Shown one piece after another: positions 23,527-29,637 of a stretch of DNA of 30,640 nt; positions within the stretch are counted from its first letter, which is position 1; the number at the start of each line of letters is the position of its first letter. The position numbers were made by a program, and so were the translations under genes. Source of the DNA: a virus; the IMG/VR virus record IMGVR_UViG_3300009537_000112, positions 1 through 30,640 of that record. One strand, given 5' to 3'. The notes below the pieces were generated by a model. That model was not told where the DNA came from and did not search any database. It was given only the letters and a program-made list of their open reading frames with translations.

Positions 23527-23624
23527 CTCCAGTGCCTGATGTACTCGACCAGGAAGAAGGTGCCCCCGATAAGAATCAGGAGGATCACTCCTCCCAACGT
23601 CGCCCAGAATACCGGTTCACTCAT
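23523..23624 (-). CDS. Very small single-span membrane protein, 33 aa
   Basis: The ORF reads MSEPVFWATLGGVILLILIG, then GTFFLVEYIRHWR, a clear single membrane span with a basic C-terminus. Its ATG overlaps the previous stop and its stop overlaps the TerL nuclease-half start, both by ATGA. That precise fit makes it likely to be translated. The function is unknown. Its last third is coded over what looks like a leftover TerL reading frame (see findings). Confidence 0.6.
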   Translation of the reverse strand: MSEPVFWATLGGVILLILIGGTFFLVEYIRHWR

Positions 23625-23881
23625 TCAAGGTTCCTCAGCTCTTCCTGAATGAACTCACTCACCTCCGCCGGCGTCTTGAACAGGTGCCGGTCCTCGCCCC
23701 GGGTGTCGTAGTCGTAGATCTGTGCCCCGTCCTTGTCCTCTTTTCGGTACTCACACTCCACCACATAGCCGTTGGCTGCGTTGTCTATTCGGATCCCTCG
23801 TAAAGTCTGCTTGGCGACCTCCCGCTTATCCTTGCCGCTGGCCGTCTTGATCCCGGTGACCTCTGCTAATACTTCAGCCAT
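23621..23881 (-). CDS. Uncharacterised 86-aa protein in the terminase insertion
   Basis: The ATG at 23879-23881 overlaps the previous stop (TGATG), with GGAGC upstream. The protein begins MAEVLAEVTGIKTAS and has a basic middle (GKDKREVAKQTL), a beta pair (GYVVECEYRKEDKD) and a C-terminal helix (PAEVSEFIQEELRNLE). No family is recognised. It could be a small DNA-binding or head-associated factor. Confidence 0.65.
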   Translation of the reverse strand: MAEVLAEVTGIKTASGKDKREVAKQTLRGIRIDNAANGYVVECEYRKEDKDGAQIYDYDTRGEDRHLFKTPAEVSEFIQEELRNLE

Positions 23882-24363
23882 CACGTGCTCCTCGGAGGTT
23901 CGCCCACTTCCGCCTCGGTGAGTTCCTCGAGGCAGGCCGTCGCGCTCAGGGTGATGGACCCCGTCGGAGCGCCCTCGAGGCCTACCACTATGATTCCCCC
24001 CGGTGGGATAAGCGGCATTTCCGCCACCCGTACCGGGAGAAAGTAGAATCCGTCCTTGATGTCGGCGCTCTCCCGGTGCAATACCACCCCTGCCGTTCCC
24101 CGGACGGTATTGTTGCGAGATACCGTTCCTCCGTACACTGGTGCCCGCGGATTGTACGGAGCCGGCGTCACGGTAGCGACCGGGGTTCCCGCCACCGTGT
24201 TCCTGTGGACCGAGAACGGCAACACCTCACTGGTGTCCTGCGCCTCCTGGGTCACGATGGCCCAGCGGAGTCGGGACCAGTGTTTCGCCGATGCGGTGAT
24301 CTCAAGCACATTCTGGGCCGCCGTGGCTGCTACCGCTCCCGTTACTACTGCATAATCAGGCAT
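23881..24363 (-). CDS. Possible capsid decoration or head-fibre protein, 160 aa
   Basis: The protein is beta-rich and starts MPDYAVVTGAVAATAAQNVL. RLRWAIVTQEAQDTSEVLPF and PPGGIIVVGLEGAPTGSITL look like parts of a jelly-roll or Ig-like virion domain. It has no signal peptide. An AAGGGAGAG SD lies upstream in a 30-nt gap after the beta-helix gene. It lies between the two terminase halves, so it may be cargo inserted into the packaging module. Decoration is the best guess from fold character alone. Confidence 0.5.
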   Translation of the reverse strand: MPDYAVVTGAVAATAAQNVLEITASAKHWSRLRWAIVTQEAQDTSEVLPFSVHRNTVAGTPVATVTPAPYNPRAPVYGGTVSRNNTVRGTAGVVLHRESADIKDGFYFLPVRVAEMPLIPPGGIIVVGLEGAPTGSITLSATACLEELTEAEVGEPPRST

Positions 24364-24393
24364 TTTCTATACTCTCCCTTCGGGTTCGTTTCG

Positions 24394-25383
24394 TTAGGCT
24401 GCTTCCTCCAGCAGCATCAGTCTCCGCTTCCTCATCCTTCGGTCCAGAGCCGTTCTCCCCGATGACCGCTCCGCCGCCTGGGCGTCTGCCCCAATACTCC
24501 ACCGGATAATGTTCTCTCGGTCAATGTCATCCGTGAAGGAGCCGCTCAGGTCCGCTCCGTATCCCTTAGCTCCGGCATCATCCAGGTCCAAGTGATAGTC
24601 CTTGTCACCCGCGTTAGCAAAGGTGAAGGTCTGACTAGTCCTGGAGGAGGTGCCCGGAGCAGTCCCATCCTCGGAGGCGTTATTGTTTCCGGTCCACGTT
24701 CCGGTCGCTCCGTTGTCGTCAAAGTCATTCCCGGTACTCCCGGTTGCCAGGCAGTTCTTCGCCACCGTTGTACCGTTATGTGCCCAGAAACCCGCGCCGC
24801 CTGCTCCCACTGATGTACAGTTCAGAAACTGCGCCGCAGAGCCCACCGCTAAGAACCCCCTCCCGTCTGGATTGATTGAGATGCAATCAATCACCTTCGC
24901 GCTAGTATCACTGCGTAACCCCGTTGTGAAACCGGCTCCGGCATTCGTCGGAGAATCAGCAATACACCCCACCATATCCGCACCAGCGGAAAAAGTAGAA
25001 CACCACCAGACTGGATATTCGATAGAGTCAGTGATGGCGGAGGTTCCTACCAGATCCTGGAAAGAGGAGTTCGCCTCCTGTATCTGAAAGGGTCCCTTCA
25101 CCGCGCCCCCGTCGAATATAACCCCTGTATCGGGGGTCCCGTCATGGAAGGCTCCGGCGGCTGGACGAACGATCCGGAAGTAACTGGCGCTCGTAGTTGC
25201 TCCCGCTAGGATCACGGCCACATTGTAGGTCCCGGCATCACACTCCAGCACTTCGCTCTGGGTGGCGGAAACAAGGTTGATATCGGTGTCGCTTTCCCAG
25301 ACGGCCGGGTCGGTGTAGTCCCCTCCGCTGGACTTCAGCGTAGAGATATTCTCATTCACTCCGGTTCTGCGTGCTGACGCCAT
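24394..25383 (-). CDS. Right-handed beta-helix protein, 329 aa
   Basis: Short strands with turn-rich repeats (KVIDCISINPDGRGFLAVGS, AAQFLNCTSVGAGGAGFWAH, TTVAKNCLATGSTGNDFDD) are typical of parallel beta-helix proteins such as pectate-lyase-like and tailspike domains. The N-terminus ENISTLKSSGGDYTDPAVWE is the usual opening of these phage proteins. No catalytic triad can be assigned. The C-terminus is basic (RRMRKRRLMLLEEAA). It could be a virion surface or carbohydrate-binding protein. It is the largest gene within the terminase insertion, and TAATG overlaps its upstream neighbour. Confidence 0.75.
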   Translation of the reverse strand: MASARRTGVNENISTLKSSGGDYTDPAVWESDTDINLVSATQSEVLECDAGTYNVAVILAGATTSASYFRIVRPAAGAFHDGTPDTGVIFDGGAVKGPFQIQEANSSFQDLVGTSAITDSIEYPVWWCSTFSAGADMVGCIADSPTNAGAGFTTGLRSDTSAKVIDCISINPDGRGFLAVGSAAQFLNCTSVGAGGAGFWAHNGTTVAKNCLATGSTGNDFDDNGATGTWTGNNNASEDGTAPGTSSRTSQTFTFANAGDKDYHLDLDDAGAKGYGADLSGSFTDDIDRENIIRWSIGADAQAAERSSGRTALDRRMRKRRLMLLEEAA

Positions 25384-25703
25384 TACACTCCAATCTTACG
25401 GTCGGTCACAAACCCCTGCTTGCGTTTCGGAGGTCCGAACGTCACCCGCTCACCGTTCTGCGTCATATGCCCCGCCAGCTTGGAGAGATCCGCTCGGAAC
25501 GGGAACTTCTCGCCCTTGCCCCGGCGTTCGAAGAACTCGTCAACGAACGTCTGGGTCAGCTCCATTAGGACGATGGTGTGATTGATCAACTCCTTCGAAC
25601 CCACCCGGCCCAGCGGCTTTCGAATGTTCACGACGTCCCCGGGAGAACGGCGCTTCGCACCGGGTGTATTGACTGTAGAGATCCAGACTTCGTAGAGAGC
25701 CAT
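25383..25703 (-). CDS. Uncharacterised 106-aa protein, first gene of the terminase insertion
   Basis: The ATG follows the stop of the ATPase half with no spacer (TAAATG), so it depends on coupled translation; AGGTAAGGTG lies upstream. The protein starts MALYEVWISTVNTPGAKRRS, then PGDVVNIRKPLGRVGSKE, a KRR-x-GD-x-V pattern I associate with a small protein of unknown function in related phages. Its C-terminal third is basic. There is no endonuclease motif (no HNH, GIY-YIG or LAGLIDADG), which argues against a homing-endonuclease origin for the insertion. Confidence 0.65.
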   Translation of the reverse strand: MALYEVWISTVNTPGAKRRSPGDVVNIRKPLGRVGSKELINHTIVLMELTQTFVDEFFERRGKGEKFPFRADLSKLAGHMTQNGERVTFGPPKRKQGFVTDRKIGV

Positions 25704-26408
25704 TTACACCTTACCTCCCGGCAGAAAGCTTAGTACAAGCGGTGTCAGGCCCATCAACGGAGTAAAGGTGAGCAGCACCAGGCCGTCTACAGTGACCGTC
25801 CGCATCAGGCACTCCCCGTAGATGTCCAGGGGCGGCTCCTCATCGAGCCAGATCACGTGCTGTTCGGTTCCTTCGAATCCTTCCCGGCCCTGGTCGTAAG
25901 ATTTGAAATTAAGGGTGCTATGCCCTCCGGTTACGTGCTTGACGTAGACCAGCTCGAGGGCCTCGGGAATGCCCGCCTTGCGTGAGGTGTGGATGATCTT
26001 GTCCGCCGGGATCATGCCGGTACCCAGGGAGGATACCGGGCCAACCATCTTCATTTGCAGGATATCTCGAACCGTTTTTCCGGTGTTCCCGGCTGCCCAG
26101 GCCATCACCGGATCCCGAAACCGCCGGCCTTCCCACCAGTCCGGATAGATCCCGGTTAAATGGCAGGTGACCTCATATCCGCCAACCCCCTCGGTCTTGC
26201 CCACCCGGTTGCCGGCGATAAACGCACGCTCGCAGTGTTCGCGTCCTGCCCTGAAGAAGCTGAGGTGCTTCGGGTAGAGCTCCCGGCGCAGAGGTCCGGA
26301 ATCTCGGTAGAAATCTTTGATTCTCCGCGTCTTGGCTAGACGTAGAGCTATCTGAAGGTTCTCGAGACTGACCTGGGAGACCGATCCTAATTTTTGTGGT
26401 GCCGGCAT
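25704..26408 (-). CDS. terL: Large terminase, N-terminal half (packaging ATPase core), 234 aa
   Basis: The Walker A element is AFIAGNRVGKTEG (about residues 63-75), Walker B with catalytic glutamates is HVIWLDEEPP (about 184-193), and the coupling motif is LLTFTP (about 213-218). The ORF then stops at LSFLPGGKV, where an intact TerL would run on to the lid and nuclease. The remaining half is at 22786-23526. It starts at ATG 26406-26408, 15 nt after an AAAAGGGGGAGA SD; a 10-codon ORF starts closer to that SD in another frame. Without its lid subdomain the ATPase would probably need the other half in trans. Confidence 0.93.
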   Translation of the reverse strand: MPAPQKLGSVSQVSLENLQIALRLAKTRRIKDFYRDSGPLRRELYPKHLSFFRAGREHCERAFIAGNRVGKTEGVGGYEVTCHLTGIYPDWWEGRRFRDPVMAWAAGNTGKTVRDILQMKMVGPVSSLGTGMIPADKIIHTSRKAGIPEALELVYVKHVTGGHSTLNFKSYDQGREGFEGTEQHVIWLDEEPPLDIYGECLMRTVTVDGLVLLTFTPLMGLTPLVLSFLPGGKV

Positions 26409-26419
26409 ACGAAAAGCAT
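26387..26419 (-). promoter_or_regulatory. Possible 10-codon leader ORF overlapping the TerL start
   Basis: An ATG (26417-26419) with AAAAGGGGGAGA 4 nt upstream opens a reading frame MLFVCRHHKN ending at TAG (26387-26389), out of frame with TerL. The TerL ATG is 11 nt further on, 15 nt from that SD. Translation of the short frame could set TerL dosage; this is only an inference from spacing. Confidence 0.35.
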
Positions 26420-26438
26420 TGTGTCTCCCCCTTTTCGT

Positions 26439-26930
26439 TTAGCCTGATCCGTTTACGTGCCCGTTCTCCTGACCCTTATCGGTCATCCTTTCTATCATAC
26501 GCTCAATCTCCGACGCGGTGAACACCTCGCTGACCATTGCCACGATGGGCGGCTGGTTCCCGATCGTCTCCACCTTTGACCGGATATCGAATCTGTCCCT
26601 GTACTTCTCCGGGTTCGCTGCCTTCATAAGGAATATCAGCAGGGTGTCCGAGTAGTTGAGCTTGGTTCCGCAGACCTCGCCCTGGTAGAAGACCGGTTCT
26701 TCTACTCCCTGGACGGCCCTACGGTGCGCTTCGTCCTCGAGCAGGCTCAGGGCCTCGTCCCGGGCCTTGTCGAGTTCCTTGACGTACTCCGGGTCCGTCG
26801 CAACCCACTTATAATGTGCTGCCGTAGAAATCCCGGCCGTGGCAGCGGACACGTCTATCCGGGCGGTTGCCCGGTAGGCGGCCAGAAACTTGGCCTGGTT
26901 CCGGAGTTTGTCGTCCCTTTTTCTTGCCAC
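26439..26930 (-). CDS. terS: Small terminase subunit, 163 aa
   Basis: It lies directly before TerL. It has an N-terminal HTH-like part (QAKFLAAYRATARIDVSAAT, then STAAHYKWVATDPEYVKEL), a central helical oligomerisation region (EALSLLEDEAHRRAVQGVEE), and LLIFLMKAANPEKYRDR, a phrase typical of phage TerS proteins of this type. The C-terminus is a charged tail that would contact TerL or the portal. The likely start is a GTG at 26928-26930, with only a weak SD (GAGAAAG). Its 5' end overlaps the broken end of the methylase ORF in another frame. Confidence 0.78.
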   Translation of the reverse strand: MARKRDDKLRNQAKFLAAYRATARIDVSAATAGISTAAHYKWVATDPEYVKELDKARDEALSLLEDEAHRRAVQGVEEPVFYQGEVCGTKLNYSDTLLIFLMKAANPEKYRDRFDIRSKVETIGNQPPIVAMVSEVFTASEIERMIERMTDKGQENGHVNGSG

Positions 26931-27538
26931 TGACTTTCTCTTACTCTACTACAACTCCTCGACGCCTTGCACGTTGTGCTTTCGCCACGGCCTCGAGCGA
27001 CGCCATCCCCACAGGCAACGCGAACCCGTCTCAGTCGCTCTGATAGCTGCTGGAAATAGGCCGATAAGTCGGTTCGCTGCCGGTTGACGCCTCGGCCTGG
27101 ATTGCCCAGGTGAGGGAGCCCACGAGTTACCTTGCCGGATTTGTTGCACCATCCCGTACCACTCCAGGCACACAGCCCCCAGACCCACCAGCCGGCAATC
27201 TTGACGTCGTAGAAGTCCGGTTCTGTCTTCATCCTCTCACGAAAGCCCTCTTGATCCACCAGCCATTGGTGCCGTGCGCTCAGGTCTGCCTCGTTTACCG
27301 GCCAGTCCGCGTGAAAGGCCACGGCGGCTGGATCAGAAGCCAAGGCCCGCCAGAAGTTAGACAGGTAGCAATCCTTGTCGTTGACCGTCTCGACCTTTGG
27401 CTTAGTAGGGCGACCCAGGAGCACCGCCAGCGATCCGGCGAAAGGCTCGACGTAGTTTCGGACTGGGCCGAACCTCTGCCAGACTAGATGGGCCACACGG
27501 GATTTTCCACCGAACCAGGGGAAGGGAGCCTTCAGCAT
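26855..27538 (-). pseudogene. Truncated D12-class (Dam-like) adenine methylase
   Basis: Residues 1 to about 175 fit a Dam-like N6-adenine methylase: PFPWFGGKSRVA at the N-terminus, NYVEPFAGSLAVLL (AdoMet motif), ETVNDKDCYLSNFWRAL, then WWVWGLCAWSGTGWCNKSG and LSERLRRVRVACGDG. In family members a DPPY catalytic motif follows. Here the frame instead runs into Ser/Arg-rich sequence that is simply TerS coding DNA read in another frame. The C-terminal third with DPPY is missing, so methyl transfer is unlikely. It overlaps the upstream small gene by 7 nt. Confidence 0.8.
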
Positions 27539-27759
27539 TGCTCCTCCACGAACAGCGCCATCCGCTCGCCCTTCTGCATGATGACCGCTCGAGGCTGGGA
27601 ACGGAAGCGCCGCCTAGCGTACCTCCCCGGGATGAGCCGCCAGATGGTGCGGCCCTTGATCCGCTTGCGCTCTCGCAGTAGCCACTCCCGCCAGGTGATG
27701 CGGTGGCCCTGGTAATTGAACTTCAACTCCGCCGGCCGGTAGGGGTAGAGTTGTCTCAT
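27532..27759 (-). CDS. Small highly basic protein, 75 aa
   Basis: The protein is rich in Arg and Lys (REWLLRERKRIKGRTIWRLI, then RYARRRFRSQPR) with a short hydrophobic C-terminal strand (GERMALFVEEQ). An AGGAG SD lies 6 nt before the ATG. It overlaps the methylase start. The charge suggests nucleic-acid binding; no domain is recognised. Confidence 0.62.
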   Translation of the reverse strand: MRQLYPYRPAELKFNYQGHRITWREWLLRERKRIKGRTIWRLIPGRYARRRFRSQPRAVIMQKGERMALFVEEQC

Positions 27760-27768
27760 GATGTGCTC

Positions 27769-27795
27769 CTAGAACGGGATGTCATCATCTCCGGG
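27769..27795 (-). other. In-frame SSB-like tail relic after the holin-like stop
   Basis: Directly after the TGA stop of the holin-like ORF, the same frame continues with PGDDDIPF and then a TAG. DDDIPF is identical to the end of the SSB-like protein at 3145-3765, where the preceding residues are PGIT. It is either a leftover 3' end of an SSB gene or a readthrough extension. The downstream gene's AGGAG SD begins inside the TAG. Confidence 0.7.
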
Positions 27796-28155
27796 TCACT
27801 TTGGATCAGCATGGTTCCTCAGGGTCCGGGCGTTCTTCCAGAAGGCGTAGACGCCGGAGGACCCACCTGCGATGAACAGGCCCGTGACCCAGGTAGTGAT
27901 CTGGGCGGGCTCCCGGCGGAAGAGTTCGGCGACCATGTCGAGTTCGATTGTAGTTGCGATCTTGATGCATAGCGCCATACTCAACCAGGGTTTAAGGTCA
28001 AAGGCGTCGGAGGTCTGCCGGTCCAGGAGCTCCTCTAGTTTGGTGAAGGCCTTGCTGTGGAAAATCTGATACAGTGCTCGCTCTACCAGAATAGCCAGGA
28101 TGGCGTAGGCGGTGAGGATGCCCGCCAGGTTCTCTAGGTATTGGTCGCTAATCAT
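27796..28155 (-). CDS. Holin-like membrane protein, 119 aa
   Basis: Two to three hydrophobic segments are visible: LAGILTAYAILAILVERALY (about 10-29), WLSMALCIKIATTIEL (about 57-72) and WVTGLFIAGGSSGVYAFW (about 88-105). The last segment matches a GLFIAGGS-x-G pattern of small phage holin-like proteins. It has charged ends and no signal peptide. GGAGGG lies 9 nt before the ATG. It lies beside two other membrane proteins with coiled coils, which looks like a lysis module, but an endolysin is not seen nearby. Confidence 0.6.
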   Translation of the reverse strand: MISDQYLENLAGILTAYAILAILVERALYQIFHSKAFTKLEELLDRQTSDAFDLKPWLSMALCIKIATTIELDMVAELFRREPAQITTWVTGLFIAGGSSGVYAFWKNARTLRNHADPK

Positions 28156-28225
28156 CCCGGACTACCCTCCAGGTTTGAAACATGATGGCACAGAACACTA
28201 TCCCGGCCAGCAGGATCTCATTCAT
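28148..28225 (-). CDS. Tiny membrane peptide, 25 aa
   Basis: The ORF MNEILLAGIVFCAIMFQTWR plus RVVRDD-like tail is one short membrane span with a basic then acidic end. Its ATG overlaps the previous stop and its stop overlaps the holin-like start. The fit suggests it is translated, though it could be only the leader carrying the holin SD. The function is unknown. Confidence 0.42.
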   Translation of the reverse strand: MNEILLAGIVFCAIMFQTWRVVRDD

Positions 28226-28502
28226 CTCTAGCAGCCCCTTGGTTGAAGAACAGCCGCGCCTCGATCACTTCCAGCTTCCTGATGAGAGCATCCATGCGCT
28301 CTTGCAGATCCTTGATCCGGCTGCGTAGTTCCGTCTGGGTCGCGATATCTTCCGCGATGATTCGGTTGCGCTCGGCCACGACCCTCTCTGCTTGTTCGCT
28401 CACCGAGAGCGTCCAGTTGGCCATCAGCAGAGCGACTGCCATCCAGAGGAGACCTCCCAGAACGAACAGGTGCGTTACTGACAGGTACCTATGCAGTCTC
28501 AT
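28218..28502 (-). CDS. Membrane-anchored coiled-coil protein, 94 aa (inner-spanin-like)
   Basis: One N-terminal membrane segment (FVLGGLLWMAVALLMANW, about 13-30) is followed by a long charged coiled coil (QAERVVAERNRIIAEDIA, then LRSRIKDLQERMDALIRKL). This layout is that of an inner-membrane spanin or a membrane-anchored adaptor. The start overlaps the previous gene's end (ATGA). There is no overlapping lipoprotein gene for an outer spanin, so the spanin idea is tentative. Confidence 0.55.
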   Translation of the reverse strand: MRLHRYLSVTHLFVLGGLLWMAVALLMANWTLSVSEQAERVVAERNRIIAEDIATQTELRSRIKDLQERMDALIRKLEVIEARLFFNQGAARDE

Positions 28503-28834
28503 TGTTGTGAATCCGACGGGGAGAAAGGGCGGTGATCGAATTTAGTCGACGTATAGACGTACCTCTCCAGCGATTTGAGCCGTTCCTCGATGCGTCCCAG
28601 CCGCTCCTTCAGGAGGGCGTTGGCCCGGGCGGCTTCGTCGTGAAAGTCCTTTGCCTCGTGCATCAGATAGTCCCGTCGGAGGACGATGTTCGCCTGCTCC
28701 ATGGCATCTATCCTAGAATAGGTGCTCATCAGACTTCCAATCCAGACCGTCATCAGACCCGCCAGAGCGATGAGGGAACCAATGATGGCGGTCTTTGCTT
28801 CGAGGTAGGACTTCGGCCGGCGGGATTCATCCAC
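28499..28834 (-). CDS. Membrane-anchored coiled-coil protein, 111 aa
   Basis: A basic N-terminus (MDESRRPKSYLEAK) leads into a membrane segment (AIIGSLIALAGLMTVWIGSL) and a coiled coil (RANALLKERLGRIEERLKSL). The C-terminus is a polar tail. The layout resembles its downstream neighbour, so the two may be paired or distantly related. It is the first gene after the palindrome-rich region at 28835-29326; no convincing promoter is found there. Confidence 0.6.
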   Translation of the reverse strand: MDESRRPKSYLEAKTAIIGSLIALAGLMTVWIGSLMSTYSRIDAMEQANIVLRRDYLMHEAKDFHDEAARANALLKERLGRIEERLKSLERYVYTSTKFDHRPFSPSDSQQ

Positions 28835-29326
28835 CCCGTGAGTGTAGCAATTTTCACCGACCCGACTACTATTGACATTGGTAAAACCAAAAAATTAGTA
28901 CAAATGTGTGATAGCTATCACCTTATCCGACCCTCGTGAGTCAAACCATCAGGCTCTGTGCAAATCCTGCCATAGCCGAAAGACTGCTGCTGCTGCTGCA
29001 ACGGGCCCCGGTTCCCTGGAGGTGTGATGAGACAGTTTCCCGAATGGCATCCTGCCGGTCTTCAGGCTTTCGGCCCCGCTCGCTAGCACAACGCTCCATC
29101 GCCACCGGCTCGAGATGGCTTCGATTCCCCGTCTGCTCCGTGGGTGTTCATCCGGGAGTTTCACCCTTCAGGCCATCCGCTCTCTCATCACACCTCCATC
29201 TCCCTGACGGGCGGGAACTCCGGCATTCGGGACTGTCGAGTATTGCCCTTTTGCAAGCACCCAGGCTGCCGGAAACGGACTATCAGAAGCCTCTCAGCTC
29301 ACCCAAGGAACGCTATATCCCGCCCG
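28835..29326. other. Gene-poor region with palindromes
   Basis: No convincing gene is seen over about 490 nt. The end near the lysis-like genes is AT-rich. It holds TTGACA (28872-28877, plus strand), the inverted repeat TTGGT-AAA-ACCAA (28878-28890) and the perfect 14-bp palindrome GTGATAGCTATCAC (28908-28921), which look like protein-binding sites. Further on, a 16-nt SD-plus-start sequence (TGGAGGTGTGATGAGA) occurs on the plus strand at 29017-29032 and on the minus strand at 29183-29198, so the 150 nt between are flanked by an inverted repeat. ORFs there have shadow-like composition. No tRNA was found by eye. Confidence 0.6.
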
Positions 29327-29334
29327 TCAAGATC
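29186..29334 (-). repeat. Stop/start-associated repeat, copy 1
   Basis: On the minus strand, GATCTTGACGGGCGGGA (29319-29334 region) contains the stop codon of the gene at 29327-29551. About 100 nt later TCCCGCCCGTCA, the perfect 12-nt complement, is followed by GGGAGATGGAGGTGTGATG, an SD and start. The 31-nt block at 29186-29216 is identical to that at 29549-29579. After this copy there is only a six-codon ORF, so the copy seems to have lost its gene. Confidence 0.85.
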
Positions 29335-29551
29335 TACCAAGAAACTTAGCCGCTTCCTTTCCAAGATCTTGCTCCAAGAATTCCCCGTCTTTCAGACCTA
29401 GTCTTGATCTTGCTGACTTAATCGCGTCAGGGGTCGCCCCTCGGAACCCAGTAATATGCCTCAACAAGCAGATAGAGCAGACCTTGTCCCCAGAAACATT
29501 TAGGTAAAGATCTGTTGTGTTGCCGCATATCGGACATTGTTTCCCCATCAT
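29327..29551 (-). CDS. Zinc-ribbon protein with helical tail, 74 aa
   Basis: Two CxxC pairs (CPICG at residues 6-9 and CSICL at 25-28) form a short zinc ribbon. A helical C-terminus (PDAIKSARSRLGLKDGEFLE) follows. The start is one of two adjacent ATGs after GGAGG inside the repeat element. Its stop codon lies inside the next copy of the repeat. The function is unknown; similar tiny ribbons in phages often bind host transcription or translation proteins. Confidence 0.68.
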   Translation of the reverse strand: MMGKQCPICGNTTDLYLNVSGDKVCSICLLRHITGFRGATPDAIKSARSRLGLKDGEFLEQDLGKEAAKFLGRS

Positions 29552-29637
29552 CACACCTCCATCTCCCTGACGGGCGGGACCCGGATCGAATTGGTTTGCA
29601 ATCACCGTTTGCCAGCACCAGGCCGCCCGTCAAGATC
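29549..29637 (-). repeat. Stop/start-associated repeat, copy 2
   Basis: GATCTTGACGGGCGG (29623-29637, minus) holds the stop of the gene at 29630-29869. The complementary CCGCCCGTCA arm follows about 45 nt later with the SD and start of the next gene. The arms pair perfectly over 10 bp and the SD block is identical to copy 1 over 31 nt. Confidence 0.88.

Noticed and set aside
23527-25703. Terminase insertion considered as an intein or homing intron
   Set aside because: The first half ends in a stop codon, no intein splice residues or homing-nuclease motifs are seen, and the inserted genes are ordinary overlapping ORFs; an RNA intron cannot be fully excluded without folding.
29100-29130. TTCGATTC as a tRNA T-loop
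   Set aside because: The flanking bases do not form a T-stem and no cloverleaf can be built around it.
28949-29164. 71-codon minus-strand ORF in the gene-poor region
   Set aside because: No SD, low-complexity alanine run from a GCA repeat, and it reads through the inverted start block; probably not coding.
28936-29349. 137-codon plus-strand ORF after the TTGACA box and palindromes
   Set aside because: GTG start without SD, Ser/Arg/Pro-rich shadow-like composition, and it crosses the repeat element and the end of a minus-strand gene.
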